From Alkalicoccus daliensis (GTDB taxonomy: Bacteria; Bacillota; Bacilli; Bacillales; Salisediminibacteriaceae): 64,000 nt of DNA. The position numbers were made by a program, and so were the translations under genes. The stretch is from positions 58,000 through 121,999 of the forward strand of contig NZ_FNIL01000004.1 of NCBI RefSeq assembly GCF_900103955.1, given 5' to 3'. The notes beneath the pieces are model-generated. The model was not told where the DNA came from, ran no database searches, and saw nothing but the letters and a program-made list of their open reading frames with translations. Within the stretch, counting starts at the first letter, position 1; each line of letters opens with the position of its first letter. Below are positions 24,772 through 33,427 of the stretch, piece after piece.

Positions 24772-25194
24772 ATGGAACAACAGCAAGTAAAACAAAGAAT
24801 TGAAGAAATTATTGACGATAACCTGATAGGTATCCTTTCTACTGTAGAAAATAATAAGCCTTACGCACGCTATATGACATTTTTAAATAAAGAGATGACG
24901 CTTTATACGCCAACAAGTAAAAAAACGTATAAGACAGACGAAATCGAGAAAAACAGCAATGTTCATGTGCTGCTTGGCTACCAGGGAGAAGGCTTTGGAG
25001 ATGAATATGTAGAGGTGACAGGAAAAGCAGTTATTCGTGACGATCAGGAACTGATTGATTCACTCTGGTTTGATGATATGAATAACTGGTTTGAAGGAAA
25101 AAATGACCCCAACCTTGTCTTCATTGAAGTAAAACCCGAATCCGTCCGGCTGATGAATGGACGTGGTGAAGAGCCGCAAAGCCTGGATTTGTAA
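24772..25194 (+). CDS. pyridoxamine 5'-phosphate oxidase-fold general stress protein
   Basis: This 140-residue split-barrel flavin-binding protein resembles the general stress protein 26 (YdaG) group. Visible are DNLIGILSTVENNKPYARYM at the start and the GFGDEYVEVTGKAVI strand pair. Real PNP oxidase activity is not implied. ATG 24772 is chosen for AAAGGAG nine bases upstream; the frame begins 21 bases earlier. The SigB-like promoter and downstream terminator make a single-gene stress unit. Confidence 0.85.
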   Translation: MEQQQVKQRIEEIIDDNLIGILSTVENNKPYARYMTFLNKEMTLYTPTSKKTYKTDEIEKNSNVHVLLGYQGEGFGDEYVEVTGKAVIRDDQELIDSLWFDDMNNWFEGKNDPNLVFIEVKPESVRLMNGRGEEPQSLDL

Positions 25195-25212
25195 AATATT
25201 CGCATAATTTTT

Positions 25213-25250
25213 AAAGCCGGTAAGTCCTCTTCCAGGGGCTTACCGGCTTT
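25213..25250 (+). terminator. terminator
   Basis: AAAGCCGGTAAG pairs with CTTACCGGCTTT, followed by TTC. It lies 18 bases after the stop. Confidence 0.85.
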
Positions 25251-25325
25251 TTCTGTATGCTTCAATTAAGGAGAAGAAAAGAGTTCCTGTATACCTGTTC
25301 CAGTGGAAATTTCACTAAACTATAA

Positions 25326-25819
25326 ACTCTGTAAAGGCTCCTGTTCTTAGGATAAAGGGGCGCCTGTGGCTCTTTTTTCTTCGCTTGCCGCGGAGAAATC
25401 CTTCAGCTATTCCTTCGATCTTCACGTTTTCTTTTCCCGCAGGCATCTTGAAAAACCGTCTTGCCTGCGCTTATTTTTTTAGAAACTTCGAAATAAAAGC
25501 ATTTATCTGCTTTGTTTACATAAATGGAAGAACGAAGCGGAGGAGGTCGTCTAAGTCAGGTCCGGATGGAGAGGAGTTTCTAATTACAACAACAACGAAC
25601 GATCACAGCGACCTTATTCCAGAAAAAACTGCACTATGAAAGATAAAAATTAATACTGCTGTGCAACGAAGGAGAAGACGCACGAGCGCAGTTGGAGAAT
25701 CCATTTTGGCGGACGTTCTTCTTGCCAAAATTAGTCGAGAACAAGCCTTTGGGTAAGCCTCTCCGAAAGTGAAGCAGCAGTATTACTTCTTTTTAGCAAA
25801 ACTTTTATTTCAAGGCAGC
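25326..25819 (-). repeat. composite A-B repeat, inverted (modules B1 and A3)
   Basis: Read on the minus strand, module A (25819 down to about 25611, core 25651-25785 bounded by TAATACTGCTG and CAGCAGTATTA) is followed by module B (25610-25326). That is the same order as at 32.5 and 47.3 kb. The A core is the short form with the hairpin TTTTGGCGGACGTTCTTCTTGCC. B shares a block with the copies at 47.8 and 54.0 kb (CTTGCCGCGGAGAAATCC). Ends are diverged (CTCTGTAAAG, GATCACAGCG). It fills the gap before the lacI-type gene. Confidence 0.8.
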
Positions 25820-25834
25820 CATAATATTTAAAAT

Positions 25835-26839
25835 TTATTTTCCTATCAAAGCTCCGGAGCTTTCTCTTCGTATTAGTTCTGTCGGAATTACCATTTTCCG
25901 CGGCAGCTTTCTGTTGGATTCCAATCTTTCTTCCAGCATTTCCACCGCGCTCTCTCCCATATATTCCGGATAAGTTTTTACCGTAGTCAGTGAAGGATAG
26001 AGAAACCGGCTTACTGGCAGGTCGTGAAAACCGATCACAGATACATCTTCCGGAATACGGAGCCCCTGATCATGAAGTGCCCGCAGTACTCCGGCTGCCA
26101 TCGTATCACTCGCTGCGAAAACAGCTGAAGGAGGTGCTCCTTCCTGCATCGCCGCTTTCATCAGTTCATATCCTTTCTCAGCTGTATCCGCCCCTATATA
26201 AATAGAATTTTCTTCGCTGGTAAAATATTCACGAAAAATCTCTTCCCTTTCTCCAGTAATGCTTATGTTTCCTTCCTCATATAAATTACTTCCTATATAA
26301 GCAATTTTTTTATGAGAATGCTCTTTCAGATGCTTCAGAACATTTCTTACAGCCGAATGGGCATCAATTATGACAGCATCGTGCAATCCATCCAACGGTG
26401 CATGATCTACAAACGTAATGTACCCTTCATAGCGGGAAAGCAGGTCTATTTCTTCCGCAGATAGTTCTCCAGTGACAATCAGGGCAGGAAGCCCCTCTAT
26501 CTGGCTGAAATCAATTTTTTCATTTTGCCGGTAAATTTTTTTCAGCTGGATGCCTCTTGCTGCACACGCTTTTTCAATTCCCTGCCTTATAGATAAAAAA
26601 TATGTATGATTGCTTTCTTCTGTTTCCGTAGTAAAACAGATCATTCCCACCGTTAACTGTGCAGGCATTTTTTTCGTATTCCGCTGCTGCTTTGTTTTAT
26701 AATCCAGCTCTTCTGCGATTTCAAAAATGGTTTTTCTGGCTTTATCTGACACGGAAAGAGTATAGTCATGATTTAATACACGGGAAACCGTGGCAATAGA
26801 ATATCCTGCCTTTGCTGCAATATCTCGAATCGTAGCCAT
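25835..26839 (-). CDS. LacI/GalR-family transcriptional regulator
   Basis: The 334-residue protein has an N-terminal LacI helix-turn-helix with hinge (IRDIAAKAGYSIATVSRVLNHD) and a periplasmic-binding-protein-like effector domain that should bind a sugar. The hinge-helix Leu-containing region and EDVSVIGFHDLP (effector-domain signature) are present. No sugar operon adjoins, so the target is unknown; the nearest candidate is the PTS IIA gene 0.9 kb upstream. A 17-bp palindrome lies just before its start. Confidence 0.9.
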   Translation of the reverse strand: MATIRDIAAKAGYSIATVSRVLNHDYTLSVSDKARKTIFEIAEELDYKTKQQRNTKKMPAQLTVGMICFTTETEESNHTYFLSIRQGIEKACAARGIQLKKIYRQNEKIDFSQIEGLPALIVTGELSAEEIDLLSRYEGYITFVDHAPLDGLHDAVIIDAHSAVRNVLKHLKEHSHKKIAYIGSNLYEEGNISITGEREEIFREYFTSEENSIYIGADTAEKGYELMKAAMQEGAPPSAVFAASDTMAAGVLRALHDQGLRIPEDVSVIGFHDLPVSRFLYPSLTTVKTYPEYMGESAVEMLEERLESNRKLPRKMVIPTELIRRESSGALIGK

Positions 26840-26859
26840 AAATGACCTCCCTTTCTGTT

Positions 26860-26876
26860 TTGTTTACTAAAAACAA
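26860..26876. promoter_or_regulatory. possible autoregulatory operator of the LacI-type gene
   Basis: TTGTTT-ACTAA-AAACAA is an inverted repeat 21 bases before the start codon, where a LacI-family autorepressor could bind. It lacks the central CG common in this family. Confidence 0.35.
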
Positions 26877-26902
26877 TATAGCATACGCACTTACCAATCA
26901 CC

Positions 26903-26940
26903 AAAAAAAGAACAGCCAGAAAAAATTTCTCTGACTGTTC
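26903..26940 (-). terminator. terminator of the EcsC-family gene
   Basis: AGAACAG-CC-AGA pairs with TCT..GACTGTTCT, with a seven-base T-run on the minus strand. Confidence 0.8.
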
Positions 26941-26946
26941 TCCTCG

Positions 26947-27669
26947 TTACCTGTTTAAATATTCTCTTACATACACGTGCTCCTGCCGGATCTCATCTTT
27001 CAGGTTGCGTCCGAGCTGCTTAATAAAGTAATAGTTCAGTGTTCCGTTAATTCCTCCGCCAAGCAGCGGCACGGATCGCCCCATTACTTTCGCAAGATGT
27101 TTTTTCAGCTTTTGTTTACCAACAAGATCAGCTATCTTCATCGCAAGCTGGTACATCGTCTGGGGATCAATATTATCTTCACCTTTTTCTTCCTGTGTCT
27201 GCAGCGTCCCGATCGTTACGCCTTTTCCTCCTAGTCCGAGCACCATTGCTTTCATTAATTCAAGCTGGATAGAAGAAAAATATTCTTCATTATCAGCATG
27301 TTGATTATAGGAAAATGGATTTGGAAGCACTCCGTAAATATGTCCTAATTCCTGTGTCAGCAAAAACATGCGGCGGATATATTCTTCAATATCAATCACT
27401 GCCCCGCCGAACATTGCCACCGGTCCACCCGGGGCACCGACCGCTGCGCCGGTAGCAGCAAAGCGGTAATTGTGTTTTTTAATCACTTCATCTGCTGCTT
27501 TATCCAACTCCTCCATTTCCAGCGTGTATACTTGTTTTGGATGGGAAAGAGGCACATTATTTTTCTGCAGTTTTAAGTTTTTATAAGTTTCCATCGGCCG
27601 CACCTTATAGCCTGGCATCTGTCCTGCCTTTAAAATAATATTGGACAGCGTCGTTGTTAACTTATCCAT
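26947..27669 (-). CDS. EcsC-family protein
   Basis: The 240-residue protein matches the EcsC family (PF12787): a central Gly-rich region FAATGAAVGAPGGPVAMFGG and a late GRSVPLLGGGINGTLN segment. EcsC is encoded with the EcsAB ABC transporter in B. subtilis, but this copy stands alone. Function is unknown; the hydrophobic Gly-rich stretches suggest membrane association. The start has AGGAGGAA upstream. Confidence 0.75.
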   Translation of the reverse strand: MDKLTTTLSNIILKAGQMPGYKVRPMETYKNLKLQKNNVPLSHPKQVYTLEMEELDKAADEVIKKHNYRFAATGAAVGAPGGPVAMFGGAVIDIEEYIRRMFLLTQELGHIYGVLPNPFSYNQHADNEEYFSSIQLELMKAMVLGLGGKGVTIGTLQTQEEKGEDNIDPQTMYQLAMKIADLVGKQKLKKHLAKVMGRSVPLLGGGINGTLNYYFIKQLGRNLKDEIRQEHVYVREYLNR

Positions 27670-27767
27670 GTTATTCCTCCTTCAAAGGATGTGTTCTTGT
27701 TCTATACCCAACAGGAGGAAATTTAAATGCATTCCCACAGGAAGATTTTCAAAAGGCATGCTGCTCC

Positions 27768-28220
27768 CTAAATTGTTTTCAGCAGTTCCCATACTTCTTC
27801 CTGCGTTTCTGCTTCCAGCAGCTGTCTTTTGAAATCATCATCTCTTAACTTTGAAGAAATCATCTGCATAATCTGCAGGTGCTCTTCTCCCTGATCTTCT
27901 GCGGGGGCAGCCACCATAAAAATTAATTTGACCGGCAGGCCATCGTGACTCTGCCAGTCCACTCCCTCAGTACTCCTCCCAAAGGCTACCCCGTGTTTTA
28001 ACACAGCATCTGTTTTTCCATGAGGCACTGCCACTTCGTGTCCAACGCCTGTGGAAGATTCGGCCTCTCTTGCAAGAATCGCTTCTTTAAAGTCTGCTTT
28101 AGAATTAATAGCATTATCTTCTGCAAACAGCGCCGTCATTTCTTCAATAACTTCTTCTTTCGTTTTCCCCTCTAAATAAATACTAATTAGATTTTCTGAA
28201 AGCTGGTCTATTAATTTCAT
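27768..28220 (-). CDS. PTS EIIA domain protein (fructose/mannitol or Ntr type)
   Basis: The 150-residue protein is a single PTS_EIIA_2 domain. The phosphorylatable His lies in VAVPHGKTDAV (near residue 67), preceded by AREAESSTGVG. Such a domain accepts phosphate from HPr and passes it to an EIIB. No EIIB or EIIC gene is near, so it may be regulatory or serve a distant permease. It has its own start signals (GAGGAGG) and lies 98 bases upstream of the EcsC-family gene on the same strand. Confidence 0.88.
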   Translation of the reverse strand: MKLIDQLSENLISIYLEGKTKEEVIEEMTALFAEDNAINSKADFKEAILAREAESSTGVGHEVAVPHGKTDAVLKHGVAFGRSTEGVDWQSHDGLPVKLIFMVAAPAEDQGEEHLQIMQMISSKLRDDDFKRQLLEAETQEEVWELLKTI

Positions 28221-28310
28221 TATAGTCCTCCTCGTTTCCTTTAAACGCTTCTATGATTTCTATTGTATGTACCAGCGGCTGTATGCGCAAACAGTTTATT
28301 ATTTATGAAA

Positions 28311-28340
28311 AAAGCCGTATGCATAGACGCATACGACTTT
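28311..28340 (-). terminator. terminator of the alcohol dehydrogenase gene
   Basis: AAAGCCGTATGC pairs with GCATACGACTTT (one mismatch), with A/T tracts on both sides. Confidence 0.8.
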
Positions 28341-28347
28341 TCCATGT

Positions 28348-29481
28348 TTAAGGCTTTAAAATAAACTTAATGCTTTCATCTTCTTTTTTATCAAACATAC
28401 GGTAGGCATCTGCTGCATCCTCTAACGACATTGGATGTGTAATAATATCCGTAGGGTCAATCTGCTTGTTTTCCACCATTTTATACAGGCTTGGCATCAT
28501 ATGGATCACTGGTGCCTGTCCCATCGTAAGTGCTACATTTCGTGTGAAGAAATCACCAATTGGGAAGTTGTTTGCTTCTGTCCCGTAAACTCCTGTCAGC
28601 TGCACCACGCCAAATTTTTGTACTGCCTGAGACGCAGTAATAATAGGGCTGATCGTACCAAACTGATTGTCTCCTTCTGAACCAAATTCTTCATTTGGAG
28701 GGACTGTTCCGTCCATGCCTACACAGTCGATAACTACCTGTGCGCCGCCTTTCGTCTGCTCATGAAGCAATTTGCCAATTTCAGGATTTTTATCAAAATT
28801 AAACGTTTCTACATTATTTGTACGGCGTGCGTGCTCCAGCCGGTATTCATAATGATCGACTGCGATAACACGTTCAGCGCCCTTCATCCAGGCGAATTTC
28901 TGCGTCATCAGACCAATGGGGCCACAGCCAAGTACAATCACTGTATCACCATATGTTACCCCGCTGTTTTCTACGCTCCAGAAAGCGGTAGGAATAACGT
29001 CAGATAAAAAGAGCACACTTTCATCATCCAGTTCGCTGTTTTCCGGCACTTTGAAAGAGGTGAAGTCGGCATAAGGGACACGAAGATATTCTGCCTGCCC
29101 TCCTGGATAGCTGCCAAAATCATCTGAAAATCCAAACAGTCCGCCCATTTCCGTGTGAGGGTTTGAATTGTCACATTGGCTTTCCATCTGATTATTACAA
29201 AAATGACAATCGCCGCATCCGATGTTAAACGGGATAACTACACGGTCTCCTTTTTTGAGTGTTTTTACTTCTGGCCCTACTTCTTCTACAATTCCCATAG
29301 GCTCATGTCCGATAATGTAATCTTTTGGTGCGGGAATCCCGCCCTTATATAAATGTAAATCAGATCCGCAGATGCCGGATGCCGTAATTTTCACAATCAT
29401 ATCCGAATCTTTTTCAATGGAAGGAGCCTGAACATCTTTTACCTGCATATTGTCTTTTCCCTGATACGTAACTGCGCGCAT
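28348..29481 (-). CDS. zinc-dependent alcohol/formaldehyde dehydrogenase-like protein (copy 1)
   Basis: This 377-residue zinc MDR enzyme has catalytic-zinc residues in ASGICGSDLHL and GHEPMGIVEEVG. The structural-zinc Cys cluster is CGDCHFCNNQMESQCDN, and the NAD motif is VLGCGPIGLM. It belongs to the glutathione-independent formaldehyde dehydrogenase/YycR-like group. A close paralogue lies at 38087-39226. Substrate is unknown; aldehyde detoxification is plausible. It is monocistronic with its own terminator. Confidence 0.85.
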   Translation of the reverse strand: MRAVTYQGKDNMQVKDVQAPSIEKDSDMIVKITASGICGSDLHLYKGGIPAPKDYIIGHEPMGIVEEVGPEVKTLKKGDRVVIPFNIGCGDCHFCNNQMESQCDNSNPHTEMGGLFGFSDDFGSYPGGQAEYLRVPYADFTSFKVPENSELDDESVLFLSDVIPTAFWSVENSGVTYGDTVIVLGCGPIGLMTQKFAWMKGAERVIAVDHYEYRLEHARRTNNVETFNFDKNPEIGKLLHEQTKGGAQVVIDCVGMDGTVPPNEEFGSEGDNQFGTISPIITASQAVQKFGVVQLTGVYGTEANNFPIGDFFTRNVALTMGQAPVIHMMPSLYKMVENKQIDPTDIITHPMSLEDAADAYRMFDKKEDESIKFILKP

Positions 29482-29618
29482 GTATTCATCATCCTTTCAG
29501 AATTGTAAGTACTGCTCTTCTGATTGACGTTTCCCCGGATAGTTAAACATTCAGCTTAACTTTTGAATACATTGTCCTATAACAATTTTATGCTGTTTCA
29601 CCAATAAATCCACAAAAA

Positions 29619-29655
29619 AAACTCCCGCCGTATACTGATACAGCGGGAGTTTTTC
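29619..29655 (-). terminator. terminator of the amino-acid ABC operon
   Basis: AAACTCCCGC pairs with GCGGGAGTTT, with long A and T tracts on either side. Confidence 0.85.
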
Positions 29656-29682
29656 AGATCATATTTAACTTTCGTAAAATAA

Positions 29683-30405
29683 TTATAAGAGTTTACTCAG
29701 AAAAGCCTGTGTCCGCTCATTTTGCGGATTATCAAAGATATCCTCCGGCTTCCCTTCCTCCATAATTACACCTTTATCCATAAATATTACGCGGTCTCCC
29801 ATTTCACGTGCGAAGCCCATCTCGTGTGTTACGACCACCATTGTCATGCCCTCTTTAGCGAGATTTTTCATAACTTCCAGCACATCTCCGACAAGTTCCG
29901 GGTCAAGTGCTGAAGTAGGCTCATCAAACAGCATGACTTTTGGATTCATAGCAAGCGCTCTGGCAATCGCCACACGCTGCTTTTGTCCCCCGGAAAGGCT
30001 TCCCGGGTAAGCATCTGCTTTATCAGAGAGCCCCACTTTTTCCAGCAGCGATTTCGCCTGCGTGGCAGCTTCTCCCTTTTTTACCCCGTTTACCTTAATA
30101 GGGCCGAGTGTAACATTTTCAAGTACTGTCATATGCGGAAACAAATTAAAGTGCTGAAACACCATTCCCACACGGGAGCGGAGTGCATTGATGTCTGTCT
30201 TAGGATCAGTGAGCCTGTCTCCGTCAATTTCCACATCGCCTTTTGTAATTTCCTCCAGCATATTCATGCATCGTAAAAACGTACTCTTACCAGAACCGGA
30301 TGGACCGATTACACAGACTACCTCTTTTTCTTCTATCCGGGCATCAATTCCGCTTAATACCTCATTATCGCCAAAACTTTTATGCAAATTTGTAACTGTA
30401 ATCAT
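29683..30405 (-). CDS. polar amino-acid ABC transporter ATPase
   Basis: The 240-residue GlnQ/ArtP-type ATPase has Walker [11 protein letters not shown]-loop FQHFNLFPH, signature LSGGQKQR, Walker [14 protein letters not shown] and the H-loop VVTHEMGFA. It energises uptake through the neighbouring permease. Its ATG directly follows the permease stop codon (TAAATG), so translation is coupled. Glutamine, glutamate, arginine or histidine are the likely substrates. Confidence 0.93.
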   Translation of the reverse strand: MITVTNLHKSFGDNEVLSGIDARIEEKEVVCVIGPSGSGKSTFLRCMNMLEEITKGDVEIDGDRLTDPKTDINALRSRVGMVFQHFNLFPHMTVLENVTLGPIKVNGVKKGEAATQAKSLLEKVGLSDKADAYPGSLSGGQKQRVAIARALAMNPKVMLFDEPTSALDPELVGDVLEVMKNLAKEGMTMVVVTHEMGFAREMGDRVIFMDKGVIMEEGKPEDIFDNPQNERTQAFLSKLL

Positions 30406-31080
30406 TTATACGTCCAACCTCCGTTCATATTGACGTAAAAGGACCATACATGGAATTGTAATAATCAGATAACCTAAACAGAGCATCACATACGGCATAA
30501 ATGGATCACCGGTTGTTCCCACGTACTGCCTGATTAAGTAAGTCATTTCTCCAAGCGAAATAACTGCAAATATAGAAGTGTCTTTTAAGCTGACAATAAA
30601 CTGGTTTCCAAGCGGCGGAATCATTCTTCTTAGCGCCTGCGGCCAGACAATGTATCTCATTGTCTGCGTAGCTGTCATTCCCATGGAACGGCCTGCTTCT
30701 GTCTGTCCCTTATCAATGGACTCCACACCGCCCCGCACAATCTCAGCTATATATGCTCCAGCGTTGATTGCGATCGCAATAATTCCTGCCTGCAGCGCGG
30801 TGAAATTGACACCAAAAAAATCTGAAACCGCAAAATACAGGAATAATGCCTGTACGAGAATAGGAGTTCCCCGCACAACTTCTATGTATACGGTTGCAAT
30901 ACCATAAACGAGTTTATTTTTTGTTAGCCGCATTAACCCTACTAAACTTCCGATAATAAAGCCAAAAAACACCCCTACAAATGTAACGATTAATGTCAGC
31001 TGAATACCGCGCCATAAAAATGGCAGGGTGTTAACAATAACATCGGGATTCTCGATAATATCTCTCAGGTTTTCAAGCAT
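30406..31080 (-). CDS. polar amino-acid ABC transporter permease
   Basis: The roughly 224-residue HisMQ-type permease has about five membrane helices and the EAA loop (EAGRSMGMTATQTMRYIVWPQALRRMIP) that docks the ATPase. The frame extends to 31119, but that part lies inside a hairpin; the ATG at 31080 with an AGGGGA/GAGGTT site is preferred. As only one permease gene is present, it probably forms a homodimer. Confidence 0.9.
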   Translation of the reverse strand: MLENLRDIIENPDVIVNTLPFLWRGIQLTLIVTFVGVFFGFIIGSLVGLMRLTKNKLVYGIATVYIEVVRGTPILVQALFLYFAVSDFFGVNFTALQAGIIAIAINAGAYIAEIVRGGVESIDKGQTEAGRSMGMTATQTMRYIVWPQALRRMIPPLGNQFIVSLKDTSIFAVISLGEMTYLIRQYVGTTGDPFMPYVMLCLGYLIITIPCMVLLRQYERRLDV

Positions 31081-31108
31081 TCCCCTGACAACCTCCTCTG
31101 AAAAATAC

Positions 31109-31140
31109 GTCCAGTGCAAGCGGCAAGCGTTGCACTGGAC
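31109..31140 (-). terminator. intra-operon hairpin between binding protein and permease genes
   Basis: A perfect 11-bp stem (GTCCAGTGCAA / TTGCACTGGAC) is followed by GTATTTTTC on the minus strand. It would partly terminate or stabilise mRNA, keeping the binding protein in excess, as is common in such operons. Confidence 0.7.
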
Positions 31141-31172
31141 TTAAATAAGTTCATAACTCTGCTGATGGCTGT

Positions 31173-32255
31173 TTACTCTTCTTCGTTTTCTTCCGCATCA
31201 TTTGCGTCAGCGTTATTGTCTACTTCCTCTTCGTCTACGTCTACATCTACTTCATTCTCATCTTCCATATCATCAGCTTCCAGATTCATAGCCTCTTCAG
31301 GACTGTCTGCAAGAGTATCAAGGTTTGGCTCTTCACCGAACCACTCTTCATAAATCTCTCCGTAAGTGCCGTCGTCCATCAGTGTCTGTAAAGCTTCATT
31401 TACAGCCTCTCTCAGCTCAGATCCTTCTGGGAAAGCAATACCATACTGTTCACCTGTAAGCGTATCACCTACAGTTTGCATCTCATCACCAACGCCTTCT
31501 GTATCAATGTAGTAAAGCACGTTAGGCAGGTCATAGATTGCAGCATCTACACGGCCGGCCTGCAGATCCTGGTAAGCATTTACAATATCCGGGAAAGCTA
31601 CTATTTCTGCTTCTGTGTTTTCCTGCAGATACGTTTCACTTGTTGTAGCAGCACGCGTCGCTACACGAAGTCCATCCACGTCATCAATGCTCTGAATGTC
31701 TTCTTCCCCTTCCTGAACAGCAAGGATCAGACCGGCGCTGTAATAAGGGTTGGAGAACTCAAAGTTTTCTGCACGTTCTTCTGTAATTGTCATACCTGCA
31801 ATACCAATATCATAACGGCCGGTTCCCATACCGGAAACAATACCGTCAAATTCCACGACTTCAAGTTCAATTTCAAAACCTGCTTCGTCGGCAATGGCAT
31901 TAATTAAGTCAATATCAAAGCCTTCCATTTCCCCTGTATCAGTGTTGAGAAATTCAAAAGGCACATAGTTGGAGTCTGTAGCTACTGTATATGTACCGCC
32001 AATGTCCCCTGCAGCTTCGTTATCTTCTTCCGCATCATTTTCTGCATTCTCATTTACATCAGCTGCTTCGTTATCCGCGTTATTTTCTGCTGCATCGTCT
32101 GCATTATTTTCAGCATTATCTGCTGTGTTGTTCGCAGCGTTATTGTTTGCAGCATCATTTCCCCCGTTGGCATTATTATCGTCCCCATTGCCACATGCAG
32201 CCAGCGAAGCTGCTAACACTGTACCTAAAGCTAATCCAATTACTTTTCTTTTCAT
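31173..32255 (-). CDS. polar amino-acid substrate-binding lipoprotein with acidic linkers
   Basis: The 360-residue protein has a lipoprotein signal peptide with lipobox LAAC (Cys21), so it is anchored on the outer membrane face. Residues about 22-88 are almost entirely Asn, Ala, Asp and Glu. A GlnH-type solute-binding domain follows (YTVATDSNYVPFEF...GFDIDLINAIADEAG). The last 45 residues are an Asp/Glu tail after EEWFGEEPNL. Standard GlnH/ArtP proteins lack both extensions. They suggest adaptation to high salt, or a spacer through the wall. It is first in the operon, with a promoter at 32316-32344. Confidence 0.92.
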   Translation of the reverse strand: MKRKVIGLALGTVLAASLAACGNGDDNNANGGNDAANNNAANNTADNAENNADDAAENNADNEAADVNENAENDAEEDNEAAGDIGGTYTVATDSNYVPFEFLNTDTGEMEGFDIDLINAIADEAGFEIELEVVEFDGIVSGMGTGRYDIGIAGMTITEERAENFEFSNPYYSAGLILAVQEGEEDIQSIDDVDGLRVATRAATTSETYLQENTEAEIVAFPDIVNAYQDLQAGRVDAAIYDLPNVLYYIDTEGVGDEMQTVGDTLTGEQYGIAFPEGSELREAVNEALQTLMDDGTYGEIYEEWFGEEPNLDTLADSPEEAMNLEADDMEDENEVDVDVDEEEVDNNADANDAEENEEE

Positions 32256-32315
32256 TTGTCCTACCCCTTTCGAATCTCATGATTTAGAATATTGAGAAAA
32301 TATATTAATAAGAGA

Positions 32316-32344
32316 ATATTAGCACAGTATTTGTCGATAATCAA
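32316..32344 (-). promoter_or_regulatory. promoter of the amino-acid ABC operon
   Basis: On the minus strand TTGATT and TAATAT are 17 bases apart, about 60 bases upstream of the binding-protein start. Confidence 0.6.
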
Positions 32345-32444
32345 TATAGCGGTAAAACATTTCTACTACATATGTTGAATATTTCTGCGTACTAATAACT
32401 AGTTTACCTGCTTTTTTTCAGAGACTATTGGTTCACACTCTATG

Positions 32445-32458
32445 TTAAAACGTTTTCA
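32445..32458. promoter_or_regulatory. possible CcpA cre site upstream of the ABC operon
   Basis: The minus strand reads TGAAAACGTTTTAA, matching the cre consensus TGWAANCGNTNWCA at all but one defined position. It lies about 100 bases upstream of the predicted -35. Confidence 0.45.
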
Positions 32459-32510
32459 ACTAATATTAATTTTTAATGTCAGGAAATTTAACATACTTTA
32501 TTTTATTAAA

Positions 32511-33095
32511 GCTGCCTTGAAAATAAAAAGCTTTGCTATAAAGAAAAAGAAACAATAATACTGCTTCACTTTCGGAGAGGCTTACCCAAGGGCTTGTTCT
32601 CGACTAATTTCTCTCAAAGGGCACGGCTTCCATCGATCCACAGACAGCAGGGCAGAGACCGCCATGCTGTCTTGAAGAACCAGGATCGATTCCGCTCGTG
32701 CTTCGTGACCTTCCAGATGGTCACTTGGATTCTCGAACGGCGCTGGTCCTTTGGGTGTCCTCTCCTTCGTTACACAGCTGTATTAATTTTCACCTTTCAT
32801 GGTGCAGTTTCTTTCTGCATGAGTGTCTCTGTTAAAGTCTTTTGTTGTTAGAGCCTTCGAAATAGAAGCACTGCCCCGCTCGTCCAGCAGTTATTTTCAC
32901 AAAGATCGTGAAGATAACTTCAAGATTACTTGGTCGGTTGCACAAATGCTTCCGGCGGTGAAAATTTACACAGCCCCTGGAAGAACGAGCTGGGAAAATC
33001 CTGCAGCGCAGCGAGGAAGCGGAGAAGCTCGCCCACCGGAGGTCCGGTTGGAGCGGAGTTTCTACTGAATAATAACAATGAACGTTCACAGAGCC
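32511..33095 (+). repeat. composite A-B repeat with 9-bp flanking duplication (A2-B2)
   Basis: Module A (32511 to about 32825; core 32556-32785, long form) is followed by module B (about 32826-33095). The A end is GCTGCCTTGAAAATAAAA and the B end is CACAGAGC. The 9-bp word TTTATTAAA occurs at 32502-32510 directly before and at 33096-33104 directly after, as a target-site duplication would. The B hairpin GTTATTTTCAC/GTGAAGATAAC covaries with the copy at 47.6 kb. Short ORFs across it differ between copies without codon-position bias and are not coding. Confidence 0.85.
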
Positions 33096-33156
33096 TTTAT
33101 TAAAAGGGGTGCTTTCAAACAATTTAAGATCTGAAATTTTTGCGTTTCTCACACTT

Positions 33157-33210
33157 AACCGCACTCAAGAGGAGCACAGAATATTCTCTGTGCTCCTCTT
33201 GAGTGCGGTT
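33157..33210. repeat. 54-base perfect inverted repeat (24-bp arms)
   Basis: AACCGCACTCAAGAGG... and its exact complement are separated by six bases (ATATTC). The stem is far longer than other terminators in the window and has no T-run on either strand. It lies between the composite repeat and the 3' end of the diguanylate cyclase gene. It could be a terminator, an RNA-stability hairpin or a protein-binding site. Confidence 0.8.
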
Positions 33211-33427
33211 ATTAAGTAAGTAAATTATACTTGTCTGACTTTTCCAGATATAAAGTTTCCCTCGGCTTATCAGCAGCTCTCCTGCTCGTTTCCAGCTATG
33301 GCTGATGAACCGGGGCTTCGTCTTCCATCCTTGCTGCAGTCTCAGAAAGTACACTTATAAACAGTTCAATAGAACTGCAGGATCGGTCCTGGCTTCTTGT
33401 TAAGATTTAGTCGTCCGAAACACCAGC
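33211..33427. other. intergenic stretch, nothing recognised
   Basis: No gene or clear motif is supported. A GATCGGTCCTGGCTTCTTG segment near 33382 faintly recalls module A. Confidence 0.2.

Noticed and set aside
28239-28252. cre-like sequence before the PTS IIA gene
   Set aside because: TAGAAGCGTTTAAA fails several consensus positions, too weak to report as a site.
33124-33354. 76-residue minus-strand ORF over the 24-bp-arm hairpin
   Set aside because: It crosses the perfect inverted repeat, lacks a good start signal and has no family resemblance.
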